Under the pieces are notes generated by a model that saw only the letters and a list, made by a program, of their open reading frames with translations, ran no database searches and was not told the DNA's origin. DNA of 64,000 bases from Fasciolopsis buskii (taxonomy: Eukaryota; Platyhelminthes; Trematoda; Plagiorchiida; Fasciolidae): assembly GCA_008360955.1 (NCBI GenBank), contig LUCM01009864.1, forward strand, positions 241,755-305,754, given 5' to 3'. The position numbers were made by a program, and so were the translations under genes. Positions 37,710 through 47,529 of the stretch are shown one piece after another. Numbering within the stretch: position 1 is the first letter of the stretch; every line of letters starts with the position of its first letter.

Positions 37710-38520
37710 GTGGCTATTGCAGTTGTAACTGGTTTACGGTTCGCAGCTGCAATTCTGGGGGGTACCGCCTTCACCGATAGCAACAGTAGAAAAGCTGATG
37801 TGGACTTTCTTTTTTGTAGACGGCCGAAGAATCACATATGGGATTCCCATTTTAAGACTGCAGAAAATGATATGAGTGAGAGCTTTCAAAAGAATTGCAT
37901 GCATATATTGCGCCTCAAAATAATTAGAAGAATGGTATTTTTGACTGCTGCTTGGTACACCCAAGAGAACCCTTTTCTCAGGATAGCAACAACTGAGCAA
38001 ACATGTTCAAAAGATTCAGCCACAAATCTCCTGCAACGTTTCCGAGTTTGTCCCACCGTTAGTGACCTTAAATACTGGAAGGCATCAGAGTACCAGCAAC
38101 TTCCGTTTTACATCTGGCAGGTGGTTCTAAAGGATGCGATTTCAAGGCAACATTATGAAAACTTTGTGACTCTCAGTTGCCGCCCAAGTTCTGTGCAGCA
38201 ACAAGTGGTGGCAACAACCAGCAGTGGTTCTTCATGGTTCAATATTTCATGAAACTTTACAGTGTTTTACGCACGTGTAGGCATTTGCAAGAATGTGCAC
38301 ATTCATGGTTCACTGGCTGTAGTTTCTGCTTTTCCATCTGAATCACATAAGCAAAACTTTCACCAGTACACCGTAAGCTGCAATATGGTTGCCCAACAGG
38401 CATTTCATCGGGCAACAAAACGTCCGGCAGAAGCTTTCCTCCAATTGGGAAGTACAATTCACATTGACACGCTGTCACACCAAACCGCAAGGCATGGTGT
38501 CAGCGGAAAGACTGTCCGAA
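37710..38520 (+). pseudogene. degenerate CMC/EnSpm-like DNA transposase
   Basis: The 180-codon frame 37710-38252 contains DLKYWKASEYQQLPFYIW and VVLKDAISRQHYENF (about 38066-38168). This follows the pattern (KYWKA-E-R-FLLY..P..LK..L...Y..F) of transposase-derived proteins common in invertebrates. After a stop, the next frame (38262-38500) has ARVGICKNVHIHGSLAVVSA then FPSES, matching the later YG--N-VYNVH-L-HL---S-FPFE motif. The central section is disrupted. Only part of a transposase is present and no terminal inverted repeats were found. Assignment to the CMC superfamily is from memory of the motif and moderately certain. Confidence 0.5.
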
Positions 38521-38699
38521 CGAAGGATACCGTAGTCACCAACAAAACGTCAAGCAATAATATTCTGATACACTTAACTTCCGCTGTAATAATAAATTTT
38601 CATAGCGATCACGAAAAATATCATGTCTATATACGGACGGGAAATCTCTTTGAAAGGCACGTAATATCACTTTACCTAAAAATTTTATTCCATTAGCTA

Positions 38700-40020
38700 A
38701 GGGACACCGTTTCTAAATTTTCTCCACGTCAAGTCAGGTGTAAGGGTCCAGTCCTGCCACTATGTGGTGATTGGATAATGCAATTTATCCTGAAGTTGTA
38801 GATGGGACTTTGTTAGTTATCGGGATGTTGACTACTTATTATTTATGCAAACATTCATAGGTAATTTTATGGATAATGCCTAATTCACTGTTAGTGCGAA
38901 TATCTCTGTGCCAAACAAGAAAGCACCCGTGATGCGTACTTGAAAGTACTGATTTACTATCCAATTTTCTTCTCATTTTAGGATGTCAAATGGTTGGAAC
39001 TGACCGTTCACTTGTCAACGGAATAAACGAATTCACTCATTCACACAAAACAATTTGATGAACGTGTTATATTCCTATAGAATTCTAGATATCGATGTAG
39101 GTCCTATTCCGTTTTGCTGCGGCCTGTTTCGTTAGAAATCGGTATTTGAAAGTAAAGACAGGATCACGGAGAGCCTGAAAGTACCTGTGTTTATAGTTTA
39201 TTCCAGCTTCTGACGATGTGCTCGGCACAACCATTTATATTAGGCTGTAATTATGCATTCATTGGGAAGATTTTTAGGGAAATGCCGTAAAGGGACTTAC
39301 GGAGCGCTTACGGGCATTTTTGTAAAAGCGTCCCGGAGCCGATTGCAGAATGGTGCAAAGTATCTGTTTTGGGGTCTTTTTCCAGTCAGTCCCGAAGACG
39401 GTTTTGCCGATTGGGCAGTTTCAAAATCGCACATATGGTGGCAGTCGGACGACATTTGTTACCCAGAGAGCATGCCGGACCCGGTCGGGAAATATCCGGT
39501 GAAATTCCGGTGAAATCCAGTGAGTCCGAAAAATACATACGAAATAAATTCGAAAACGCAACCGTCTCCCATCGGGGACTGGCTGGGCAAATGCTGGGCG
39601 GGCAAATAATTGCGTAACCGTTTGCTTCCCTTCCGCTTCTACCGATCAATGATTTTTCACGCTGTTAACGTTAAGACGCGCAACAGCATCGCATTCAGTA
39701 AACTGCTGAGCATTTTTAAGTAAGTAGCGCGCATCCTGCGACAAAATCAAAAACACGGTATGTTTCTGCACGGCAGTTTACAAGGATTCAATCGGACCCT
39801 ATAGGATCAGAGGTCTAACGTCGCCTATAGAACCCTTAATTGGTCTCCTAAGCGGGACATACTTGTCTTAATACAAACAGAGAAACACGTGGGGTATGAA
39901 CTGCGAAAGCGAAAATTATAGACATTTCTCATGAAACAAAACAGAAATTCAGTTAAAATTTACTAAAATGCATATTTTTGAGTGTATCAAAACATTTCAG
40001 ACGAAACTAGGAAAGTTAAA
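38700..40020. other. no gene recognised; CpG-richer segment at 39250-39640
   Basis: Mostly AT-rich. From about 39250 to 39640 the sequence is richer in G, C and CpG and is open in several frames on both strands (for example 39253-39513 plus and 39649-39386 minus), which is usual for a GC-rich repeat rather than a gene. No motif identifies it. Confidence 0.4.
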
Positions 40021-40021
40021 T

Positions 40022-40027
40022 TTTATT
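40022..40027 (-). promoter_or_regulatory. poly(A) signal AATAAA overlapping the IFT27 stop codon
   Basis: On the minus strand the stop TGA (40029-40027) is followed by ATAAAAT, so TGAATAAA merges stop and poly(A) signal. The 3' untranslated region would be only about 10-30 nt. Confidence 0.5.
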
Positions 40028-40137
40028 CAGCGATGTTTTGGTCGGTTCTGCAAGTAAAACTGACTAAGATAAACACCAATATTTCCAAATTGGAAAGTGA
40101 TATCCAGGGGCTGCTCAGAGGGCCATCCAGTGTCCTT
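40027..40137 (-). CDS. IFT27: IFT27-like terminal exon
   Basis: The acceptor AACACAG opens KDTGWPSEQPLDI in phase 0, giving SAKD across the junction, a usual sequence at this point in small GTPases. It encodes 36 residues and stops at TGA 40029-40027. Length suits the C-terminal helix of IFT27 but residue similarity is weak. The 78-bp intron before it is also open in frame, so an unspliced form would extend the protein by 26 residues. Confidence 0.55.
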   Translation of the reverse strand, partial: KDTGWPSEQPLDITFQFGNIGVYLSQFYLQNRPKHR

Positions 40138-40863
40138 CTGTGTTACCTTGTACGGCACCTCTCTTGTACAAATTGATAAATAGCAACAACCCAAATAGAG
40201 TATCATCGAGCTCACCGCAGATGTCTCAAAGTAGGTGACACCCAACTTCTGAGCAAACGAATTTGCGATATCAAATTCCACAATTCTCCTTGCCTCCAGG
40301 TCTATTTTGTTTCCTACAAGAACAGCTAGTAAATTGAGAGGTCGCAAAACTATCTAGGAAAACATACTTGGGACTGTGCAGCATTCACGGGGAGAACTGT
40401 ACTTTGTTAAGATTGCTTGAGCAGAAGTGAAACTGCTTTTGTCTGTAACGTCAAATACTGCCATAAGCATATTTATTTGATCAACCTTTAAAATGCATTG
40501 CCAGAGAAATGAACTCACGTATTTTGGCAGCAAATCTGCGAACACTTCTTTCCCTGGAAGGGTGTAAATGAACAATTCCTGTAGCAAGCGTCGTTATGAC
40601 GACGACCATTATTATCACGAACAATTCTCACTTACGACATTATCGTTTGCCTCTGGTACAATTACACTTTTTACGACAAGCTCAGCTGTGACGGACTATA
40701 ACGAAATGTTTAAGAATGTTGTACTCGTTCGCGAATGGATGCCCACCATACAGTAATTTCTCGGAAATTCTCTGCCATCACTGCAGAACGTCTGAACTAT
40801 GGATGTTTTCCCACAACATGCGGAACCTAGAAGAACGCACTTTCCACGAATTGTTTTATGCAT
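40027..40863 (-). CDS. IFT27: IFT27/RABL4-like small GTPase, complete six-exon gene
   Basis: Six exons join to a 191-residue protein, close to the usual size of IFT27 (about 186). IFT27 is a Rab-like GTPase of the IFT-B complex, pairs with IFT25 and helps move cargo out of cilia. Seen: P-loop GSACCGKT (residues 13-20); SDGREFPRNY; LVVKSVIVPEANDNV; ELFIYTLPGKEVF where the family has ELFIFDSAGKELF; VFDVTDKSSF; VGNKID (G4); YFETSA (G5). The ATG at 40863 is fixed by an in-frame TAA directly before it. All five introns are GT-AG, in phase, and 33-78 bp long. There are no C-terminal prenylation cysteines, as in IFT27. Oddity: the G3 aspartate of DxxG is threonine (TLPG). The last exon is the least conserved. 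Confidence 0.85.
40216..40325 (-). CDS. IFT27: IFT27-like exon 5 (G4 and G5)
   Basis: Two bases complete a threonine codon, then VLVGNKIDLEARRIVEFDIA and later LGVTYFETSA. NKID and ETSA are the guanine-recognition motifs. The exon ends in phase 0 before gtgagc. This is the best-conserved part of the gene. Confidence 0.85.
40368..40485 (-). CDS. IFT27: IFT27-like exon 4
   Basis: Begins VDQINMLMAVFDVTDKSS after TTAAAG and ends CTVP plus one base before gtatgt (phase 1). VFDVTDKSSF matches the beta-4 strand of Rab-like GTPases. The following intron is 42 bp. Confidence 0.8.
40519..40578 (-). CDS. IFT27: IFT27-like exon 3 (G3 region)
   Basis: Twenty codons, phase 0 at both ends (ELFIYTLPGKEVFADLLPKY). 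The acceptor is CTACAG and the donor gtgagt. This holds the switch II segment; the family aspartate is replaced by threonine while the glycine and following GKE are kept. The next intron is only 33 bp. Confidence 0.85.
40636..40695 (-). CDS. IFT27: IFT27-like exon 2
   Basis: Twenty codons, phase 0 at both ends (SVTAELVVKSVIVPEANDNV). It aligns without gaps to the IFT27 switch I to beta-2 region (LVVKTV-VP pattern). The donor is gtaagt and the intron is 57 bp. Confidence 0.8.
40747..40863 (-). CDS. IFT27: IFT27-like exon 1 (P-loop)
   Basis: Starts MHKTIRGKCVLLGS and contains GSACCGKT, the G1 loop with the lysine and threonine that bind phosphate and magnesium, then SDGREFPRNYCM. It is 39 codons and ends in phase 0 before gtgggc. 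The 51-bp intron that follows ends TTATAG. Confidence 0.85.
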
Positions 40864-40887
40864 TTAAAAAGCCCGCCGTAAAAAAAA

Positions 40888-40897
40888 CCATGACGAC
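40888..40897 (-). promoter_or_regulatory. possible X-box half-site upstream of IFT27-like gene
   Basis: About 25 bp before the ATG the minus strand reads GTCGTCATGG followed by a T run. The RFX X-box of ciliary genes has the pattern GTNNCCATRGNAAC; the first part fits with one mismatch but the final AAC is absent. The site overlaps TGACGTC, which also resembles a CREB/ATF site. Confidence 0.2.
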
Positions 40898-40899
40898 GT

Positions 40900-42580
40900 C
40901 AATTTCAGTTCAGTTCAAATCAGAGTCCACACGATTGATTTGACCGCAAAGATCAAACGAACCTCCAAAGCTGGAGGACTTAGTGCTAACTGCTGTCCGT
41001 GCTATATCAGCTTCCGATTGCTCCTGCGTTTTTGAGTATTGGTCATATCCTTGTCTTGATCGGTGGGTTACAGCACTCTTGAATGTGTACAATTCCATTC
41101 CCATCAGATGCACCTGATGGGCTTGTGCTGAAACTACAGAACTTCAGGCAAAGTCTCGCAGTGCGGTGGACTTAGCTGATGAATAAACGTGGCATGCGCC
41201 AACAAGATTTCAGAGCGTTATCGTACCCCTATGGCACGCGAAGCAAGGTTTGCAAAATCCACCTGCACTAGCTATTGTGTACTATTAAGGAAGGTGGTTC
41301 AATCCGGTCCCTTACTTGTGCCATCTATACTTGAGTCGTGTATGCAGCCTTAATTTATCTTATTTCGCTGTGCTCGAACGTCCTTCAGCATAAAAATCCT
41401 TTGTTGATGCCGACGATCAAATGCAAAAACTCAAAGCGTGTTTAGCACATACAACATCGTGCATCACGAAATCTTTTGCCCATTGTAATCCCTTATTTCT
41501 GCCTTCCAATATTCCTGATTTGTAGTCCCGCTACTGCGGAGTCTGGCAATAGTTAACTTTGACTGTTACGGTTTTAGAAACTTTCGTTGGAGAGACTTAA
41601 ATTCAGCACAGCCCAATCCAAGCCAGTTGAACGAGATACTGACAAGAAACTCCAGTCGTGGACCACCGAACTGAACTGTCATTTTTTCTGTGCAAGTTTT
41701 AGCTTCTTTTTCATAACGGTCTATGCATTTTTGTCTTTGTTGGGGTGACCTCGCCTTCTTTTGTTGTTCACTTTTCGAGATGCACTGACTTTATTGTTCG
41801 TGTATTGATCACTCCATGGTATGCGCACCAGTTATCTTTCCATACTCTGCGGCCGTGCTTCCCCAGTGCAGAAAAATTTCAATAAATGTAACGAAGCTGA
41901 AGCTGCTGCCAAGCTGATTGGAACTGCCGACGATCAACGAGTAAAACAAAGCGATGCAGAACAGGACACTAGTATGGGTTGGCACCAACCTAGATTAGCC
42001 TCGCCTCACTGAAGTGAATCACCCATGCGGCCAGAATCATACTTCTGGTTTCTGAGATTCAATGTCATTGAGTTTCTGATTTTATTGGGACTATGATGTA
42101 CAGTTTTTAACTGTCTATGCTTTATTTCCACTCAAAATGATTCGGTGAAATATTTCGAGCGAAAATTTTGGTCTAGCTCTTATGAATGTTTTCGGGGAAT
42201 AATTGTGTCACCCTCAGACTACCGCTTTCCTAACTGCTATCTGCTCGTGCTTCAAATAAGTTCATATTTTACATTACTGACACAATCGTGCAAACATAAT
42301 TTTTTTACTGTTAGACATGCTTAGCGGCCTCGTCAAGCTTTGAGTCACTAAGCATATTTTATTCTCTTTTTATGGTATCTCTCAGTTTTTCGTGACTAGT
42401 TCAGTCGGGTAGTGTGATTGCATCGCACAATATTGCCCAGATGACTGTCTAAGCAAAAGAGCTTAGCCACACTAAAGCAAACATACATGTTTAACTTACC
42501 AAATATCAAGTCCATGCGGGACACAGTCTATGCCTACGGCGTGGTGAAGTGCAAGGCCACAGATCTTTGGCCCGCCTAGA
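40900..42580. other. no gene recognised upstream of the IFT27-like gene
   Basis: Contains the presumed IFT27 promoter and otherwise short, unconvincing frames. Confidence 0.4.
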
Positions 42581-42589
42581 AAAGAGAAA

Positions 42590-43399
42590 TTGATGGAAAA
42601 TGCCTTCTCAGGAATCTCATCCCTCAATCTCCCTGCTTGGTCGACCGGCACTACCGACCCAAGGGACCGCTGTAAGGTCAACGGGCGCATAGATGCAATC
42701 ACATTTGAGGCCCTCATATGCATTAAAAATGCAACGAATATCAGTGTTTTCGACATCCAGGGAAGACTTCATTACCATCGATCAAATCCACTAAACCAAA
42801 TGCGTTTAACACGTCCGTCAGAAACGGGGCTTAGCAAAAGGTGCCAAGAGCCAACCATGTCCGACAAATTTGCGCTTATCAGCAACTCGCCGGCCAAGGT
42901 GCTCACCATAAGCAAATCAACAATCTTCAGAAATATCAGAGTACAGTCTGACTAAACAGCGTGTCCCGGTCATTTAGCGCTTCCTCGGCCTGTGAATCCC
43001 TTCAAGTCGACCGATTTGAGGCCGCCCATCACTAGGAAGGCTGCACAGCCGCGAGAGGTTGCGTCGTCTCTGAATTCTTCAGGAAAGTTTGAATTCACGC
43101 TGCACAGCCTGGGCGTAATTACAACCAGATTGTTTATTATTTTTGTAACTCAGCACTATATGCGCCGTAGAATGGACTTCTCGACATACCAATGAGGGCC
43201 CGGCCAAGAATGAAAGCCTTGACCGCGGAGCATTGGATGACGTAGCGATACCAGATACAGTGCCTGATACCCTCCGTGATCGTGAGCTTAGGTAGAACCC
43301 ACACCAAATCACCAAATCCACCCACAACGAAAGCACGGCTATCCCCATTATTATTATTATTATTATCATCATTATTATTATCATTAATATTATGTGACG
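42590..43399 (+). mobile_element. probable CR1-like LINE 3' end with (ATT/ATC)n tail
   Basis: The plus strand ends in an (ATT)n(ATC)n tract at 43348-43399, the same tail type as the minus-strand CR1-like element ending at 56107. The upstream sequence is moderately GC-rich and open over 121 codons (42590-42955) but has no RT motif. It is taken as the 3' part of another CR1-like copy, mainly on the tail. Confidence 0.35.
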
Positions 43400-43419
43400 T
43401 AACGTCAGCAAGAAACCGT

Positions 43420-44640
43420 AAGTAAAGCTGGCACCAAAGCACAAACCGTCTGCGTCACGATCGCCTACTCCCTTGTCACCGACTCATTTCTTTCTGCCAA
43501 GCCACAGACCAATGGAAGTGTCTGCCCTCCTAAACATATCGCGCCTACTTTAACCTATTGGGAACACTTCGCCCAGTTTGGGGATCATGCCTACCGCGAC
43601 AGGCAGTACTTTTGCCGAACCGACGCCAGCACCTACCACATTTGGCATCGCAAATAGTCATCACAAACGTAGCTCATCCCTCTGCCCTTTCACGTCTTCC
43701 AACACCCCACACTCCTCAAAAGCTATCAAGTGATTTGCTTCACCTACCGACTCCCTTAACCGGAATGCACCCACTTTGACTCCTCCGGATTTTGCTACAA
43801 TGCTTCCAACTGCGATATGCCTTCAAGCTTTACCTACAGGTATGCTCACCTTCCGCATACCTTCCCAGAAATACATCCAAAATGGGAAACACGTTTCACT
43901 AAACATATAATTGACCCCTCGCTCTCCATTGTCTAGCTGTCTTATTTGATGGATGTCCACGGGAAGGGGGCTATCACTTACAAAGCATCGCCCTGTCCGT
44001 CTCTCCACCTCTTGGCAACCCACACATGAGGAAGATCAAAAGCTCTTTCAACAATTCCTTTCACTAATCGTCGGAACTCCACGTCCATCTCCTTTCAGGT
44101 TTATTCATTTTATCCTGGGTCTAAACACTGCGCCGGTAGGTCCTCCTTCTTTACAACCCCTGAAACACCAACGTATGGCCTCTTCAGTCACTGATATTCT
44201 AATCCCTTTCTCCTATTTGCCAAAGGCGACTCCAACTGAATTGCTTTATTCGGCCCACTCGGGGCACTCTGGTAGCGATGACTCTTTCAGACCCCACGCC
44301 ATCTTGCGACAGCCAGGAATTAGAACCGCCGTCTATGGGTTAACGACTTAGGGGCAGAACCTTGTCATCTTGCTGTGGTGCAATATCCTTCATGTGCCTC
44401 TCCTATTAACTAACATTCACCACATCATTAAAGCAGAATTTTCATACCGTTATTCTTTTTCCCCCGACGGGAATTCTATCAAGCAGTTGTTACTGTTTAG
44501 ACGCCCGTTCTGTAGTGAGAAAAACAGAATATCCTCCCCAACCACTTCATTTTGTTATAACCACTTACTAGTCACCAAGATCTCGCTCACTGGTGGCACT
44601 CCAGACGATGTGGTCGCTACCCAGAGATACTAGGCCTATT
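43420..44640 (+). mobile_element. CR1-like LINE, ORF1 and start of endonuclease, degenerate
   Basis: Plus-strand frames from about 43450 to 44350 are rich in Pro, Ser, Thr and His, like the ORF1 of the minus-strand copy at 60.8-61.9 kb. At 44480-44634 the frame reads SFCYNHLLVTKISLTGGTPDD, matching the endonuclease start of that copy (YDFILITE-RLTDNTPD pattern). The rest of the endonuclease is missing; a second endonuclease start follows at about 45158. Confidence 0.5.
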
Positions 44641-45119
44641 CCATCTCGAAGACAACTGATATGTGTATGTCTGATCCAGTGCAAGCCTCACTGTACCAAG
44701 ATTCTCTGAGGTCTCAGATGGCTTCGGGCTGCCAAATATCAACCTATAGCCAGCACCGACTGAACTCAAGCTCCATCTTCGGAGGCCTGCCTCCATGCAT
44801 TTCGTCTGTTAGGGTATTCTAATGGCCATACACCCACCCGCTTCTACTGCAACCACTGAAACGACTTAATTGTATACATTTTTACATCACCGTATTTTAC
44901 TCTCGTACCCATGAAATCCAGTCAAAAACTTCAAGTCACCGTTGCCCGTGAGGACAACTTCCTCCGTGGCTGAATCTGGCGTCCATGCATTATACTACTC
45001 TGGTCTTCTATTTACCGATGTGCCACTTTTTCCTCTGGGCCGGCACTCCATCAGTTGAATGATTCAGTGCCCTCCCAAATAAGAGGTCACAGGTTAGAAT
45101 CAGAACCAGCCGGAGAAAC

Positions 45120-47529
45120 TGACTGGAGGTCAGGATGAAATTCCCCAACTGTCGCCGTTTCTACTGAATGCCCGTATTCCATCGCGGAAAATGCAATTTC
45201 TTCGTCTGTTAGTACTTTTCTCAACTTATGACTTTCTACCAATCACCAGGTCTTGGCTAAAAGATGACACTCTGGATGATGCGGTTGCCATCCAGAAAAA
45301 GTCGCTGATCTCATCATGAGGGCGGCAGCCTCGTGCAGCAGCAGCCTCATTACGCTGTGACCTTCAGTTAAATTGCTTTAAAGTTGCCTTGTGGTTTAGG
45401 GCTGAAATCGGTAGAAACACCTGCTGATGGGATGCGTCTGCTGACCGTCAGTCGTTTATCGAAATAATTTCCTACTATTAACTGACACAATAAACTACGT
45501 TTCGACCTTAACGGGTCTCAAAGTCGTGGCGAAGAGCTTTAATACTCCATGCATTTGCTGGTCCACCTTCACTGCTTTTAACTTCTTACTCTATTCTGTT
45601 GCTAATATTCAGCTAGGCAGATGGATACAAAATATGGCCGACCCGACAAGAAACAAAAATATCGCAGAATTAAATTTTGCCCCTGGATTATTGCATGCCC
45701 GCACATTCATTGAAATTAGTTCCTCTGGACACAATCACCTGCCCGTCAGCTTCACATTCCCAATACCAATCGCTACGCCCTACTTTATGTTGAACCGGAG
45801 ACTCCTGCCAAATCTGCAGCGCAGTTGTAATTGGAAATCCTTCTTCCTAGAAGGTGAGGTGCAAATGGCATCTGACAATCTTTATTCGTTCGTACACGAA
45901 TGTCCTGACAGTATGAAGCCGGAACAGACCCGCTCGATCCTTACCAAAAGGAACAGCCATGACCTTGTAGGCTGCAATATTGCCAATCTTCAGAAAAACT
46001 TTCTCAGAACCGGGGACGTTTCTTTGTTTCTACCATTCAATAGTCTGTCAAAACAATTGGAAACGATAATAGACTCCGCCAGTACAATGCAAGAAATACA
46101 CGCACTCAACTACTTCAAACCACAAGCGAATCTGACGAAAATAATTGAATCAAGAGCCACCTACACCAGGCTCTCTGCTGCCCCTCTCCACCGCCTCACC
46201 CACAATAACGCTTATCTCGGCAATCCTCGAGAAATCTTTGAGGCATTTGGCAGATTCATTGTCTCATCCCTTACAACTGCTAGGAGCCTTCCAACCTTGA
46301 GTCCACCATTCCTCAACAGTTTCTTTCTCACCAAGAGAGATAGCTCTGCTGAAGGAAACACGAAAGTCAGCTACAACCTTGAACCAGATTCGTAAAGTGC
46401 AGCCATCCTCACACCAGGTGGGGGAGATATTCCAATATTGCTTGCAATCTTATCCAAACTCTCTGTCCGAAGCGGTATTTTTCTTCTTATTGGAAAACGT
46501 CTATCATAAACCCAGGCATAAAAAGCCACACAAATTGACCCAGCCAATTATAGACCATTCAGTCATATCCTCAGTGCCCCTAGAATTTTGAAGCATTTGA
46601 TTAAAAAGCAACTGACGACATGTTTTAAGGGCCACAAACTTGTCAACTCTAGTCGAGGTATTTTATTTCTAGAAGGAATCTTGCGCCACATGCATAGGTG
46701 ATGGTCTAGATACAATCACAGCGCGTGATAACAGCGATAATAGTCCACATGGATATGACAAAAGCTCTTGATAAAGTACCTCACGGTAGGCTGATAAATA
46801 AGATCCAGACCTAGAGTGTCACCGACCCTACGCTTTCATAGTCCACGCCATATCTTTCATACATAAACCGGGCCAGCAACTAGTGGCGTAACCCAAGGAA
46901 GTGCACCAGGCCCCCTGCTGTTTATTTTGTACGTGAATGATGTTTGCAGCTTAGTGCGGAGTGGTGCTTCTTTTCTATTCACCGGTGACAATAAAACCGT
47001 TTGAAACCTCCATGCCAAGGATCTATGCTGTACTATCGCCGAAACAACCCAAGACCAAATATTCCTCAATACTTTGGCCAGCAAACAGAAAATGAATTTT
47101 TCAACCGAAAAAGGCTACTTCATGTGATACAAGTGCGCCTTGTTCACAAGGAGGCTTAAAATTGCAATTCAAATCATTCCCATTAGCAACGAGTTTCGAG
47201 ACTTTGGTCTAAACTACTCCTGCAGATTCATCTTTTTCGAACACATTTATCAATAAGATAGTTAAACCTTTAAGCTGCACCAGAGTAACCGAGACTACTT
47301 AAAACGCACGTCAGACCGACTGTATAGTGTTATTCCTTAATCTAATTTAGCAAAAGTCTGTGCAACGGACTTGCAACAGTTACGCATCCTATCATCGTCT
47401 AACGTTGCCTTCAAAAATGAAGTCCGCAGACTACTGACTGTACCAACCCTTATTCGTATTTACGACGAGTATCACTCAGAGAGTCGAGCGTACGAAGTTG
47501 ATTTGGGATTTAAGCAGTTACTAAATTAA
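45120..47529 (+). mobile_element. CR1-like LINE ORF2 (endonuclease-RT), degenerate
   Basis: Endonuclease start FLLNAR at about 45158 then KMQFLRLLVLFSTYDFLPIT; endonuclease end in the 289-codon frame 45526-46395 (CICWSTF, LGRWIQNMADPTR, AELNFAPGLLHAR). RT follows: DMTKALDKVPHGRLINK (about 46757), GVTQGSAPGPLLFILYVND (about 46880-46940), active site FTGD in place of FADD at 46978-46989, and C-terminus SRAYEVDLGF with stop about 47527. Several stops and frameshifts. The long open frame here is LINE, not a host gene. Confidence 0.8.

Noticed and set aside
42499..42575. Minus-strand exon with a TTTCTCTTTTCTAG acceptor and gtaagt donor (peptide GPKICGLALHHAVGIDC)
   Set aside because: Splice sites look good but no partner exon or family could be found, and it adjoins a probable LINE 3' end on the other strand; left uncalled.
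45526..46395. 289-codon ORF as a host protein
   Set aside because: Its start matches the endonuclease end and linker of a CR1-like LINE, and RT motifs follow.
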